A stretch of DNA of 64,000 nucleotides from Paenibacillus soyae (GCF_024623455.1 NZ_JANIPJ010000004.1:1-64000); one strand, 5' to 3'; counted from the first letter of the stretch, positions 1-9,485 are shown. Notes: generated by a model not told the origin, from the letters alone. Program-made: numbers and translations.

Positions 1-337
1 TGCTGCGGCGCTGGGTGTCAGGGAAGTACGCGTTGCCGCCGTCGATGATGATGTCGCCTTGGTCGAGATGCGGAACGAGCGAGTCGATCGTCGCGTCCGT
101 GCCCGCGCCGGCTTGCACCATGATCAAGATTTTGCGAGGCGTCTCGAGCGATTGCACGAACTCTTCGATCGAATAAGCCGGCACCAGGTTTTTGCCCGCG
201 GCTTCCTTCATCAAGTCATCCGTCTTCTCGCGGGAACGGTTGTACACCGACACCGTGAAGCCTCTGCTTTCAATATTAAGGGCCAGGTTTTTACCCATAA
301 CGGCCAATCCGATAACGCCAATCTGTTGTTTTGACAT
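1..337 (-). CDS. gnd: 6-phosphogluconate dehydrogenase, N-terminal part (runs off the window edge)
   Basis: Oxidative decarboxylation of 6-phosphogluconate to ribulose-5-phosphate in the cytosolic pentose phosphate pathway. The visible 112 residues start [20 protein letters not shown], a Rossmann NADP-binding motif (GxGxMG-like, here GLAVMG), followed by NRSREKTD and [13 protein letters not shown], which are signature stretches of this family. The ATG at 337 is preceded by an AAGGATGG ribosome binding site. The C-terminal catalytic part lies outside the window. NAD versus NADP preference cannot be judged from this fragment. Confidence 0.93.
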   Translation of the reverse strand, partial: MSKQQIGVIGLAVMGKNLALNIESRGFTVSVYNRSREKTDDLMKEAAGKNLVPAYSIEEFVQSLETPRKILIMVQAGAGTDATIDSLVPHLDQGDIIIDGGNAYFPDTQRRS

Positions 338-493
338 CTGGTTCTTCCATCCTTTGTCTGTAGTTTGGTCCACAATAGCTATATTCTACTCTTTTTGGTT
401 CGAGATGAAAACTCTTTGCATGGAAAAATGTCACACTCGCCGCATCAGATTTATTAAAGGTCATCAAAAGATTTTCTTATAACGGATCCGAAC

Positions 494-556
494 GCAAAAA
501 AACGACCCTACGCGCCCGCGTCCTCCACGCGAAGCATAAGATCGTTTTTAATCCTG
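494..556 (-). terminator. Probable terminator of the 581-1177 gene
   Basis: An A-rich arm ending in AACGA and a T-rich arm TCGTTTTTA flank a GC-rich inner hairpin (CGCG/CGCG). On the minus strand it lies directly downstream of the 198-residue gene and would end in a U run. The stem has mismatches. The rest of the 338-580 gap shows no gene. Confidence 0.4.
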
Positions 557-580
557 GCACTCCGTTCGGTCATCCATTAG

Positions 581-1177
581 TCATAGCTCCAGTTGAAGCA
601 TCTCGGAACGAAGCCCCATTAGCCTTTCCTTCGATTTTGTAACCGCTTCCTCGTCTTTGGCCTCCAAAGCTTCGTGCAGAACGTAAAGCTCGTAATCGAG
701 CTCGTAACGCAGCACGGCCGCCCGCTCCTCCGCTCGTTTCGATTGAAACGCCTTGATCATTTCCTCTATCGTGACGAAAGGCTTCTTCTGATAAATAATC
801 CGATGTTCCATGCCTGACACCTCCACAAGTCGTATGATCTCGCCGAACATGATGTTCTCAATGACGATTTGACGATCCTTGATCCGTTTCACGACCGCAT
901 GTCCACGTGTGTCATTAATTAGCTTTTCGAGCAGCTCCGACAATTTTTCATCCTTAATTACATAATCGCCCACAATTTTGTATCGGCTGTTCATGCGCTG
1001 GAAATGCAGTTTCACGAGCTTGCGCCCGGTCCGAATCGACACGAGAAACTGTCCCTCCGTCTCGCTCCAATACAAGGAGTACCCTTCCTGAATAAGATCA
1101 CGGATGAGATTTTGGATTTGCCGGCGTTCGAAACGTAGCTCCAAATTGCAGTATTCGACTTCATAACTTTTGTTCAC
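581..1177 (-). CDS. Uncharacterised 198-residue cytoplasmic protein
   Basis: No family is recognised with certainty. The protein is soluble, has no signal peptide, is rich in charged residues, and its C-terminal 70 residues (FQSKRAEERAAVLRYELDYELYVLHEALEAKDEE onward) are strongly helical and probably coiled coil. The N-terminal half alternates beta-type segments (EGYSLYWSETEGQFLVSI, RYKIVGDYVI). The ATG at 1177 has a ribosome binding site (AGGGAGG) a few bases upstream. It is a single gene between gnd and yktB. Coding character and the ribosome binding site make it real; its function is unknown. Confidence 0.75.
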   Translation of the reverse strand: MNKSYEVEYCNLELRFERRQIQNLIRDLIQEGYSLYWSETEGQFLVSIRTGRKLVKLHFQRMNSRYKIVGDYVIKDEKLSELLEKLINDTRGHAVVKRIKDRQIVIENIMFGEIIRLVEVSGMEHRIIYQKKPFVTIEEMIKAFQSKRAEERAAVLRYELDYELYVLHEALEAKDEEAVTKSKERLMGLRSEMLQLEL

Positions 1178-1395
1178 GGCAATCCCTCCTTAAGCTTGGT
1201 GTAACGCTTCCTTCGAACAAAATCTCCTCAGAAGCATTCGCTTTCCGACAGTTGACGAAATAGTCTGAAAATTTGTTCTTATCCATATCTTATACTCCAT
1301 CTTATGTTCTGGCAACTTGGATTATTGACTAATTTTACGAAATGACCGTCCCTTTCTTCTTTTCATCTTAACTTCAGGCGTATGTCTCGAATCTA

Positions 1396-1412
1396 TGTTA
1401 TAATGATTATCA
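1396..1412 (+). promoter_or_regulatory. Extended -10 promoter overlapped by a Fur-box-like 7-1-7 palindrome
   Basis: TGTTATAAT at 1396-1404 is a TGn-extended -10 element with a perfect TATAAT. TTATAATGATTATCA at 1398-1412 matches the Gram-positive 7-1-7 Fur/PerR-family box TGATAATnATTATCA except at its second base. The overlap of operator and -10 is the classical arrangement for iron repression. The gene it serves starts 43 bases downstream at 1455. The regulator itself is inferred only; PerR and Zur boxes are similar. Confidence 0.55.
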
Positions 1413-1454
1413 ATTAATAAAACTTCTCATTCATGACAGCAAAGGAGCAAGAAC

Positions 1455-2111
1455 ATGACGACCACAAATCTGACAACGCCGGTCCTCCCCGGCTTCGAAC
1501 CTTCCGATTTCCAAGTATTCCAGCTGCAAGGACTGGAGGAGAGAATGCAGGGCATCGACAGCCTCATCCGCCCGAAATTCCGCGCGATCGGCGAACGGCT
1601 GATTGCCGAGCTCGCCCCTCTCGCGGGCAAGGAGCTTCACCTGCATATCGCCAAGCACGCGAGACGCACGGTCAATCCGCCCAAAGACACATGGCTCGCG
1701 ATCTGCGACAACAAACGGGGGTACAAGGCGCATCCCCATTTCCAGCTTGGCTTGTTCGACGATCACCTGTTCATCTGGCTGGCTCTGATCTATGAGGTGC
1801 CGAACAAGAAGAGCATCGCCGCCGGACTGCTGGAGAACCTGGATGACGTGATCTCCGCCGTGCCGGACGTCTATGTCCTGTCCATGGATCATATGAAAAA
1901 AGAAAGCAGCCCGATCAGCGGGCTAGGCGACGAGGGCTGGAAAGCCGCGCTTACCCGTTTCCGCGACGTGCAGAAAGCCGAGCTCCTGATCGGCCGTCAC
2001 GTCCAGTCGGAAGACGCGCTGCTCCGGAACGGAGATGCGCTGCTCGAATACGCCGCGTCTACTTACGAAACTTTAATGCCGCTTTACCGCATGGCATGCT
2101 CCTACAAATAA
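1455..2111 (+). CDS. yktB: YktB-family protein (DUF1054 / UPF0637)
   Basis: A 218-residue cytosolic protein with the features of the YktB family: GFEPSDFQVFQLQGLEERM near the N-terminus, the basic segment HIAKHARRTVNPPKDTWLAI, and KAHPHFQLGLFDDHLFIWLALIYE. Length is typical for the family. Biochemical role is not established as far as I know. The ATG at 1455 follows AAAGGAGCAAGAAC. Transcription probably starts at the extended -10 promoter overlapped by the Fur-like box, so the gene may respond to iron. A strong terminator follows 10 bases after the stop. Confidence 0.88.
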   Translation: MTTTNLTTPVLPGFEPSDFQVFQLQGLEERMQGIDSLIRPKFRAIGERLIAELAPLAGKELHLHIAKHARRTVNPPKDTWLAICDNKRGYKAHPHFQLGLFDDHLFIWLALIYEVPNKKSIAAGLLENLDDVISAVPDVYVLSMDHMKKESSPISGLGDEGWKAALTRFRDVQKAELLIGRHVQSEDALLRNGDALLEYAASTYETLMPLYRMACSYK

Positions 2112-2118
2112 TCCTATG

Positions 2119-2160
2119 GAAAGGCCTTCCCTGCATCGGAACTGCGGGGAAGGCCTTTTT
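2119..2160 (+). terminator. Rho-independent terminator of yktB
   Basis: AAGGCCTTCCC at 2121-2131 pairs with GGGGAAGGCCTT at 2146-2157 around a 14-base loop and is followed by a T run. Confidence 0.9.
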
Positions 2161-2175
2161 AAATGCTATTGGCTG

Positions 2176-5100
2176 CTAAGCGTCCAGCGCGCTTGCCGCT
2201 TCGGCCGCTCCTTGCATGCGAGACGCCGCTTTTCTTTCCTTGCGGGACTTGCGGAAGAACAGGAGCTCGTAGACGCAAGGCACGATGATAAGGGTAAGCA
2301 GCGTGGCCGCGGCTAAGCCTCCGATAACGACGATGGCCAAGCTTTGCGATACGATGCTGCCCGATTCGTGGCTGCCGAACACGAGCGGCAGCATGGCGCA
2401 GATCGTCGCCAGCGCCGTCATGACGATCGGGCGCATGCGGGTCGTAGCCGCTTCAATCAAGGCATCGCGAATCGTCATCGTCGACTCGTTCTGTCTAACG
2501 CGATCGATCAGCACGATAGCGTTCGTCACGACGATGCCGATCAGCATCAGCGCCCCGAACATGGCCGTGAAGTCCGGCGTCACTCCCGTGACGAGCAATC
2601 CCGTCACCGCCCCGATCGCGGCCAGCGGCAGCGAGATCATGATCGCCAGCGGCGCCCGCAATGTCTTGAAGGTTAGAACCATGATCAGATACACAAGACC
2701 GATGGAAATGAGCGCGGTGACGCCCAGATCCGCGAAATCCTGCGACTGCTCGGCCGATGCGCCTCCTACGGCGATCGCCACGCCATCGGGGAGCTCCAGA
2801 CCGTCGATGGCCTTCGTGATTTCCTGTCCAACGACGGACAGCTTCTTCGGATCGCTGTTCGCCGTTACGCGAATGTAGGTTTCGCCGTCTTTGTGGTAGG
2901 AAAGAGCGGGCTGCTCCGTCTGCGTCAGTGTTGCGATCGCGGATACGGCTTGCGGACCGCTCTCCGTCATGACGGTCAAGGAGCCCAGCTCATCGACGGA
3001 ATCGGGGTTAACCGTAGGGAGAAGCATGACCGGCGTAGCCGCGCCATCCACTTGTATGGCGCCAAGCGGCATCGGATTCAGCAGACTTTGCAGCTGCATG
3101 GCCGCCTCCTCGCCTCTCGCCTGCTCCGAATTCAGTTCGAACGTATAAACGGGCTTTTTCTCCTCTTGATTGCTTTCGACCTTTAGCACGCCTTCGATGC
3201 CCGCAACCGCTTGAACCGCGAGCTCGGCTGCTTCCGCCAATTGTTCCGGATTCTCGCCCGTCACGTCCAGATGGATCGCGGAAGAACCGCCGCCCATCAT
3301 AAGATCCAGCGCGTTAGCGGCAAGATCGGCATCCGCGTGCTCGGATTTCTGCTCAAGAACCGAATCCATGAACGCTTCGGCGTCCGCCCCTTCCTTCATA
3401 TCGACGATATAGCTCACGAGCGTCGGGGAAACGATCGAACCGAATTGCGCGTTCTCAGAGCTGTTGCCGATCGTCATGAGCACCCACTCGACGTCCTTGC
3501 TGTCCGTTATGAAGCGTTCCAGCTTCTCGCCGCCCGCCAATACCTGTTCATACGGCGTATCGCTTGCATACTGGAGCTCCACGCTGACGTTCTCCGCGCT
3601 GGATGAATCGAGCGCGCCTTTGGGCATCGTCATATAAGCGCCTACCGATCCGACGAGAAGCACGGCCGACAACGTCAGCGCCACCCACTTATGCTTCAAG
3701 TTCCAGCCGATAAAGGCGGCGAATCGCGGCGAGCTCTTGTGCTCCGCTTCTTTCGTGCCGCGGAGCAGCACGGCGCTGAGCAGCGGCACGACGGTCAAAG
3801 CGACCACAAGCGAAGCGAGCAGCGAATACGTGACGGTCAGCGCGAAAGGAAGGAGGAAATCCTGCAAGGAACCACGCAGAAGCCCCATCGGCAGGAAGAC
3901 GGCCACGGTTACGATGGTTGAAGACGTAATCGCGGAAGCCACTTCCTTCGTCGCATCCGTAATAAGTCCGATCGAGAACGGCTCTCTCTGCAGCCTGCGG
4001 TAAATATTCTCGATGACCACGATGCTGTCGTCGACTAATCGTCCAACGGCGACCGCAACGCCGCCCAAAGTAATAATGTTGAGCGAAACGCCGGATAACT
4101 GAAGCATATACAAGGTTATGCCGAGCGATAATGGGATCGACACGATGGTCACGATCGTCGCTTTGAAATTGCGCATGAACAGAAGGATGACGATCGTCGC
4201 GAACAACGCGCCAAGCAGCACCTCGCGCAGCATGCTGTTCACGGAATGCACGACAGACTCCGCCGTGCTGATCAGCAGTCTCGCTTCCAGCTGCGGATCG
4301 TCGGCGTTCAGCTCTTCCAATTTGTCTTCGATCTTATTGCCGACCGCTACCGCGTTCGCCTCCGCCGACTTGGAGATCGTCAGCATGACGGCTTCTTTGC
4401 CGTTCATCCGGCTTATGCTTTCCTGCTCCGTGCTCAGCTCCACGTCCGCCACGTCGGACAACTTGAGCGCCGGAGCAACGGGCAGAGCTTTCAACGTCTC
4501 CAGATCGGCGATCTCGTCAACGAGCTGAATATTAGCCGCCGTCCCCTCTATGGTCCGGTCTCCAAGCGAAACGGATACGCCCCTGCCCTGCAGCACGTTC
4601 AGAAGAGAGAGCACCGGCAGTCCTGCTTCCTGCAGCTTATCCGTCTTCGGCGCTACCGTAATCACGGAAGAGGCGCTTCCCGAAACCGTCAGCTGTCCCG
4701 CGCCTTCGATCGACTTCAGAGCGCTTTCGACTTCGGCGAGCTTCTCCTTCTTCTCCGCTTCGGTCAGCCCTTCATTGAAGGATACCGTAATCCAGCCGAT
4801 CGGAATCATCGACGTATTCAGCTGCGTGACGAACGGCTTCATCACGTTCGAAGGAAGCGAAACGCCTGCGATAAGCTCCTGAATCTCGGTTTTCGCTTCC
4901 TTCATATTTGTTTTGGAATCGAAGTTGATGGAGATCTGGGAATAACCGTCTCCCGTCGTGGAGAAGACGGACTTCTTGCCTTTCACGAACATAACCGCCT
5001 CTTCGAGCGGGTTCGTTACTTGCGTCTCCATCGATCCCGCGCTGCTCCCCTGCCCTATGGCCGTGATGACGACCTGCGGATTATCCGCGGACGGCAAAAA

Positions 5101-5208
5101 TTCCATCGGCAGCCGGAAATAACTGAGGGCTCCCATCGCGAGAGCCATGACGACCAGTAAGAGGATCGCCGCTTTGTTTCGGAATGACCATTCTGTCATT
5201 TTGTTCAT
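2176..5208 (-). CDS. RND-family (HAE1/SwrC-like) multidrug efflux permease
   Basis: A proton-driven inner-membrane exporter of 1010 residues, the usual length for AcrB/SwrC relatives. TM1 is at about 12-30, then a large extracellular loop, TM2-TM7 at about 325-480, TM7-TM8 loop from about 520, and a last block of five TMs from about 815. The proton-relay pair Asp393-Asp394 is present in GRLVDDSIVVIENI of TM4. In Bacillus the homologue SwrC gives self-resistance to surfactin and antimicrobials; the substrate here is unknown. No adaptor gene lies beside it, as for swrC. The ATG at 5208 is preceded by GGAGTTAGGGGAAAAA. Confidence 0.93.
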   Translation of the reverse strand: MNKMTEWSFRNKAAILLLVVMALAMGALSYFRLPMEFLPSADNPQVVITAIGQGSSAGSMETQVTNPLEEAVMFVKGKKSVFSTTGDGYSQISINFDSKTNMKEAKTEIQELIAGVSLPSNVMKPFVTQLNTSMIPIGWITVSFNEGLTEAEKKEKLAEVESALKSIEGAGQLTVSGSASSVITVAPKTDKLQEAGLPVLSLLNVLQGRGVSVSLGDRTIEGTAANIQLVDEIADLETLKALPVAPALKLSDVADVELSTEQESISRMNGKEAVMLTISKSAEANAVAVGNKIEDKLEELNADDPQLEARLLISTAESVVHSVNSMLREVLLGALFATIVILLFMRNFKATIVTIVSIPLSLGITLYMLQLSGVSLNIITLGGVAVAVGRLVDDSIVVIENIYRRLQREPFSIGLITDATKEVASAITSSTIVTVAVFLPMGLLRGSLQDFLLPFALTVTYSLLASLVVALTVVPLLSAVLLRGTKEAEHKSSPRFAAFIGWNLKHKWVALTLSAVLLVGSVGAYMTMPKGALDSSSAENVSVELQYASDTPYEQVLAGGEKLERFITDSKDVEWVLMTIGNSSENAQFGSIVSPTLVSYIVDMKEGADAEAFMDSVLEQKSEHADADLAANALDLMMGGGSSAIHLDVTGENPEQLAEAAELAVQAVAGIEGVLKVESNQEEKKPVYTFELNSEQARGEEAAMQLQSLLNPMPLGAIQVDGAATPVMLLPTVNPDSVDELGSLTVMTESGPQAVSAIATLTQTEQPALSYHKDGETYIRVTANSDPKKLSVVGQEITKAIDGLELPDGVAIAVGGASAEQSQDFADLGVTALISIGLVYLIMVLTFKTLRAPLAIMISLPLAAIGAVTGLLVTGVTPDFTAMFGALMLIGIVVTNAIVLIDRVRQNESTMTIRDALIEAATTRMRPIVMTALATICAMLPLVFGSHESGSIVSQSLAIVVIGGLAAATLLTLIIVPCVYELLFFRKSRKERKAASRMQGAAEAASALDA

Positions 5209-5433
5209 TTTTTCCCCTAACTCCTTCTCCTATCGGATCTCTGTTTCATGTCTACCCCATCATACCGATTGGAAATCTTTCGGAGAAACGTCTCAGGTCG
5301 GTATTTCATCTGAACCGCCGGACGGAGCAGGCATACGACCAAAGTCGAGTTGCGGGCTAGCCAAAAGAAAGGTTTTTGAAAGAGCAGCGCCGAAAAGAAA
5401 ATATACATTTGCTGCGAAGAGGAGTGTTGGCCG

Positions 5434-6015
5434 ATGATCGTGAATCCCCTGGAAGGTTCGCGCGTCCTGTTAATTCCGATGGAGGATAGCCATGCGGAGG
5501 CTTTGTACCAGTGCTCGAGATCGCCGCATATTTGGGAGCGTCTGCCGGTCAAAGTGCAGAGCTTGGAACAAATGAAGGAATTCGTGGCCCAAGCGTTGGA
5601 GGGCAAAAAACGCGGAGATGAATTTCCGTTTGTCGTGTGGGACAAATCGCAAGGGAGAATCGTCGGGACGACCAGGTATTTGCGGATAGCCGCCGCGCAC
5701 CGCAATTTGAATATCGGCTGGACGTGGTATTCGGAGGACGTGTGGCGCACATCCGTCAATACGGAGTGCAAATATTTGCTGCTCCGGCACGCGTTCGAAC
5801 AATGGGGCGCGGTCCGCGTCGAATTGATCACGACGACGGTTCACTCCCGCTCGCAAGCGGCGATTGAACGTCTGGGAGCCGTTAGGGAAGGCGTATTGCG
5901 CCAAAAATACAATGGGATGGATTACGTTGTATTCAGCATGATTGACAAGGAATGGCCCGAAAAAAAGGATCGTTTGGAGGGAATGTTAGCAGGCGCGGGT
6001 CGGCCGGCGACATAA
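5434..6015 (+). CDS. GNAT-family N-acetyltransferase (RimJ/RimL type)
   Basis: A 193-residue acetyl-CoA-dependent acetyltransferase. Visible features are the beta4 segment IVGTTRYLRI, the RimJ-type WTWYSEDVWRTSVNTECKYLLLRHAFE, and the C-terminal block RVELITTTVHSRSQAAIERLGAVREGVLRQ, all typical of the Acetyltransf_3 group that modifies protein N-termini or small amines. The substrate is unknown. The ATG at 5434 follows GAGGAGTGTTGGCCG. It diverges from the RND pump gene, and the shared 225-bp intergenic region holds no other ORF. Confidence 0.88.
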   Translation: MIVNPLEGSRVLLIPMEDSHAEALYQCSRSPHIWERLPVKVQSLEQMKEFVAQALEGKKRGDEFPFVVWDKSQGRIVGTTRYLRIAAAHRNLNIGWTWYSEDVWRTSVNTECKYLLLRHAFEQWGAVRVELITTTVHSRSQAAIERLGAVREGVLRQKYNGMDYVVFSMIDKEWPEKKDRLEGMLAGAGRPAT

Positions 6016-6058
6016 AAAAAACGCCGGGCTTGGCGAAACTCCGCCAGCCCGGCGTTTT
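6014..6058. terminator. Bidirectional terminator between the acetyltransferase and MFS genes
   Basis: AACGCCGGGCTTGGCG at 6020-6035 pairs with CGCCAGCCCGGCGTT at 6042-6056. The flanks are A8 on one side and T4 on the other, so it can end both converging transcripts. Confidence 0.88.
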
Positions 6059-6063
6059 CCATC

Positions 6064-7254
6064 TTAGCGTTGCTCGGCCGCATCCAGCCCTTGCTCCCTG
6101 GCATCCAGTTGACGGAAACGCAAAACGAATGCCAACGCGGCCAGGCACAAGATGCCTCCGACGAGATAAGGCAGCCCGAGCTGCACGGTGAACAGCATCG
6201 ATCCGAGCAAAGGTCCGGCGATCCGGCCAAGGCTGTCCATCGACGAGCTTAAACCGGAAGCGACGCCTTGTCCAACCTTCGTCTTCTGCGTAATCAAAGA
6301 CGTCACGCACGGACGGATCAGGGCGTTGCCTATACCGAATATCGCCAGCGACATAATGGCCCACCACAACGAATAGGCGTACAGCAGCAGGAAGAAGCCC
6401 AGGGCCGATACGATCAAGCCGATCGTAATGTATTTCGCCTCTTCGCCCTTCTTGATTCTGCGACGCACGACGCCCCCTTGCACGAGCGCTCCCACCAAGC
6501 CGCAGACGAAGAACAACAGCCCCACCTGCAGCGGCGTTACGTCGAATCGTCTCATGCCGAAAAATTGAAGCGTCGCTTCCATGCCCGCCAGCGTAAACGT
6601 GACAAAAAAGGCGAGCACGTACAAATATTTGAGCGGTCCTTGAAACGCCGTCCATCTGGATACGCGCTTCTCGCCCGCTACTCTCCGTTTATCGGTAGTG
6701 AGAGATTCCTTCAGCTTCCAGAACGCCAGGAAGAAGGTAATCATCGCAAGCGCCGATGCCGCGAAAAACGGCGTATGCAGCGAAAATACGCTAAGCAGAC
6801 CGCCAATGCCGGGACCCAGCGTAAATCCGAGTCCGATGGACATCCCCACCAGCCCCATGCCTTTCGTCCGGTTCTCCGGAGGCGTAATATCCGCCACGTA
6901 AGCGACGATAACGGAAGCGACCGCTCCGGAGAACAAGCCCCCGAGAGCCCTTGACGCATACATGAGCGTCAGGCTGTCTCCCGCCAATCCGAACAGCAGG
7001 AAGCTCGCCGCGAACCCGATCAATCCGGTCAGAATAACGGGTCTTCTGCCTATCTTGTCCGACAGCGTCCCCCAGAAAGGCGACAGGATGAACGACACTA
7101 ACGAATAAAGCGCGAGCATGCGGCCTGTATGCAGCTCTGCCGTTCTCGGATCCGCTTCTTGAATAATTTCCGGCATAACCGGGATGATAATGCCGAACCC
7201 GATAAAGGTAATCATAAGGATTGCCATAACAATGGCTAGACGTGTATCTTTCAT
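6064..7254 (-). CDS. MFS drug-efflux transporter (DHA1, NorA/Bmr-like)
   Basis: A 396-residue, 12-TM proton antiporter. Motif A after TM2 reads GTLSDKIGRRPVILTG and motif C in TM5 reads LGPGIGGLL, both marks of drug:H+ antiporters. TM2 carries ALYSLVSFILSPFWG. A central basic loop (KESLTTDKRRVAGEKRVSR) separates the two six-helix halves. Substrate is not predictable. The ATG at 7254 has GGAGGGATCGC upstream. It diverges from speA. Confidence 0.9.
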   Translation of the reverse strand: MKDTRLAIVMAILMITFIGFGIIIPVMPEIIQEADPRTAELHTGRMLALYSLVSFILSPFWGTLSDKIGRRPVILTGLIGFAASFLLFGLAGDSLTLMYASRALGGLFSGAVASVIVAYVADITPPENRTKGMGLVGMSIGLGFTLGPGIGGLLSVFSLHTPFFAASALAMITFFLAFWKLKESLTTDKRRVAGEKRVSRWTAFQGPLKYLYVLAFFVTFTLAGMEATLQFFGMRRFDVTPLQVGLLFFVCGLVGALVQGGVVRRRIKKGEEAKYITIGLIVSALGFFLLLYAYSLWWAIMSLAIFGIGNALIRPCVTSLITQKTKVGQGVASGLSSSMDSLGRIAGPLLGSMLFTVQLGLPYLVGGILCLAALAFVLRFRQLDAREQGLDAAEQR

Positions 7255-7367
7255 GCGATCCCTCCACCAAACTATCGTACCACAACTAGATTTGCGCGAT
7301 CTTTGAACAATTCGGGAACAAATCGGACTTCGGCTTTCCGCAAGAGGCGGACAACCTCATTATCCGC

Positions 7368-7395
7368 TTGCATTCCCCCTTGTTTTTGTTATACT
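7368..7395 (+). promoter_or_regulatory. Sigma-A type promoter of speA
   Basis: -35 TTGCAT (7368-7373), 16-bp spacer, -10 TATACT (7390-7395), ending 42 bases before the chosen start codon. Confidence 0.6.
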
Positions 7396-7437
7396 CTACT
7401 TTGTTTGTACACTCCATGAAAGGCAGGGATGATAGCG

Positions 7438-8907
7438 ATGGACCATAACAAAACCCCGCTCTTCACTGCGCTTCGCAAGCATGCGGAGCAGAATCCTGTT
7501 CAATTCCATATTCCGGGACATAAGAAGGGCCTCGGAAGCGACTCCGAATTCCGCGAATTTATCGGCGACAACGCGTTGTCGATCGATCTCATTAATATAG
7601 CGCCGCTTGACGACCTTCATCAGCCGACGGGCGTCATCGAAGAGGCTCAGAAGCTGGCGGCGGACGCATTCGGCTCCGATTATACCTTTTTCTCCGTGCA
7701 AGGAACAAGCGGCGCGATAATTACGATGATCATGGCCGTCTGCGCGCCGGGGGACAAAATCATCGTTCCTCGGAACGTTCACAAGTCGATCATGGCCGCC
7801 ATTATTTTCGCCGGAGCCCGGCCCGTGTTCATCTCCCCGGCTCGCGACAGCAAACTCGGCATCGACCATGGCATTACGACCCGCTCCGTGCGGCGGGCGC
7901 TCGAGAGGCATCCGGACGCGAAGGCGGTTCTGGTCATTAACCCGACCTACTTCGGCATATGCGCGAATCTGAAAGAGATCGTGGATCTCGTACACGGCTA
8001 CGATATTCCGGTGCTCGTCGACGAAGCGCACGGCGTGCTGATCCATTTCCACGATAAGCTCCCGATGTCGGCCATGCAGGCGGGCGCCGATATGGCGGCA
8101 ACGAGCGTACATAAGCTGGGCGGCTCGATGACGCAGAGCTCCGTGCTCAACATCCGCAAGGGCCGAGTCAATCCGCAGCGCGTGCAGACGATCATCAGCA
8201 TGCTGACGACGACGTCCACTTCGTATATTTTGCTGGCGTCGCTGGATACGTCGAGACGCAATCTGGCGCTGAACGGCCGCGTCATGGCCGAGCAAGCGAT
8301 CGCCCTCGCGCAAGACGCGCGCCGTCAGATCAACGAAATCCCGGGTCTTTATTGCTTCGGGGAAGACATCCTGGGCGACGAAGCCACCTACGACTACGAT
8401 CCGACCAAAGTCACGATCCATGTCCGCCACCTTGGCATCACCGGCTATGAAACGGAAAACTGGATGCGCGAACACTTTAATCTTGAAATCGAGCTTAGCG
8501 ACATGTATAACATTCTTTGCCTGATAACGCCTGGCGATACCTCGGATTCGGTCGCAAAATTAATCGAGGCGCTGAAAGCATTGTCGGCTGCCTTCTATGA
8601 AGGAGCGGAAGCAAGAGAGCTCGTCGTCAAAATTCCGGACATCCCTCAGTTGTCCCTAACGCCGCGCGACGCGTTCTACGCCGAGACGGAGGTCATTCCG
8701 TTCAAGGAATCCGCCGGCCGCATTATCGCGGAATTTATTTACGTGTATCCGCCGGGCATTCCGATTCTGCTCCCGGGTGAAGTCATCTCGCAGAAAAACA
8801 TCGATTACATCGTCGATCACGTCGAAGTCGGCCTGCCGGTCAAAGGACCGGAGGACCGCAGCATCGAGTACGTGAAGGTCATCGTCGAAGAAACGGCGAT
8901 TTCCTAA
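7438..8907 (+). CDS. speA: Arginine decarboxylase (PLP-dependent, fold type I Orn/Lys/Arg decarboxylase)
   Basis: Converts arginine to agmatine, the first step of Bacillus-type polyamine synthesis. The protein follows Bacillus SpeA closely over its whole length: QFHIPGHKKG near the N-terminus, DNALSIDLINIAPLDDLH, FFSVQGTSGAI, the PLP-site Asp in VLVDEAHG, and the PLP lysine in TSVHKLGGS (Lys226). C-terminal DAFYAETEVIP and YPPGIPILLPGEVI complete the family pattern. I place the start at ATG 7438, not 7429, because AGGCAGGG ends at 7428; this gives 489 residues, the family length. Confidence 0.95.
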   Translation: MDHNKTPLFTALRKHAEQNPVQFHIPGHKKGLGSDSEFREFIGDNALSIDLINIAPLDDLHQPTGVIEEAQKLAADAFGSDYTFFSVQGTSGAIITMIMAVCAPGDKIIVPRNVHKSIMAAIIFAGARPVFISPARDSKLGIDHGITTRSVRRALERHPDAKAVLVINPTYFGICANLKEIVDLVHGYDIPVLVDEAHGVLIHFHDKLPMSAMQAGADMAATSVHKLGGSMTQSSVLNIRKGRVNPQRVQTIISMLTTTSTSYILLASLDTSRRNLALNGRVMAEQAIALAQDARRQINEIPGLYCFGEDILGDEATYDYDPTKVTIHVRHLGITGYETENWMREHFNLEIELSDMYNILCLITPGDTSDSVAKLIEALKALSAAFYEGAEARELVVKIPDIPQLSLTPRDAFYAETEVIPFKESAGRIIAEFIYVYPPGIPILLPGEVISQKNIDYIVDHVEVGLPVKGPEDRSIEYVKVIVEETAIS

Positions 8908-8950
8908 AATGCGTGTTCAAAAAGGCCGGTTTTCAGGCGCTTCTTGCTTC

Positions 8951-8979
8951 TTGTAAAGCTTTCCAGCCCATGCTAAGAT
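8951..8979 (+). promoter_or_regulatory. Sigma-A type promoter of the DUF1885 gene
   Basis: -35 TTGTAA (8951-8956), 17-bp spacer, -10 TAAGAT (8974-8979). It leaves only a short leader before the AGAGGTGAT ribosome binding site and overlaps the upstream in-frame ATG at 8978, supporting the later start at 8999. Confidence 0.5.
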
Positions 8980-8998
8980 GGCTCTAGAGGTGATGCCG

Positions 8999-9415
8999 AT
9001 GAGTCAAAGCGCTTATATCAAGCTGGTGAAAGGCTCCAAGGATCTGCAACTCACACTTCAGGATGTACAGGACGCGCTGCTTCGTTACCGGGAGATGACC
9101 GCGCTCACGGGGAAGCAGTTAGGCTGGGATTACGAGAACGCCGCCTTCCCCTACACGATCGAAACCCAAGGGGACGAGCGCTGGTTTTACCTGAAAGGCG
9201 TCACGTCTCCTTACAAGCACATCATAATCGGCACGGCCGAAACGACGACCGTCGGCGGGGATCCAGTCCGCTGCGTCCAAGTCGTGCTGCCCGAGGAATC
9301 CACGCACGGCGATAAGTCCAAAGCGAACGAGCTGTGCAAATACATCGCAAAATCATGGCTTGCCGAGCTGACGATGTTCAACGGCAGAACCGTATATTAC
9401 AACCCGCGCAAATGA
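8999..9415 (+). CDS. DUF1885-family protein
   Basis: A 138-residue soluble protein beginning MSQSAYIKLVKGSK, with AFPYTIE, YKHIIIGTA and YYNPRK. This matches my recollection of the DUF1885 family, known structurally from Geobacillus but without assigned function. The start at 8999 is preferred over 8978 because AGAGGTGATG sits 4-13 bases before it and a -10 element covers 8978. It is a single gene between speA and a terminator. Confidence 0.75.
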   Translation: MSQSAYIKLVKGSKDLQLTLQDVQDALLRYREMTALTGKQLGWDYENAAFPYTIETQGDERWFYLKGVTSPYKHIIIGTAETTTVGGDPVRCVQVVLPEESTHGDKSKANELCKYIAKSWLAELTMFNGRTVYYNPRK

Positions 9416-9417
9416 GA

Positions 9418-9462
9418 AGAGGGCTCCCAGGAACGGCAAATGCCGATCCGGGAGCCCTTCTA
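9418..9462 (+). terminator. Terminator after the DUF1885 gene
   Basis: AGAGGGCTCCC (9418-9428) pairs with GGGAGCCCTTCT (9450-9461). An inner ACGGCA/TGCCGA helix strengthens it. It may also serve the convergent gene ending at 9486. Confidence 0.75.
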
Positions 9463-9485
9463 TCTATCCGCTTAATCGCTCAGGC

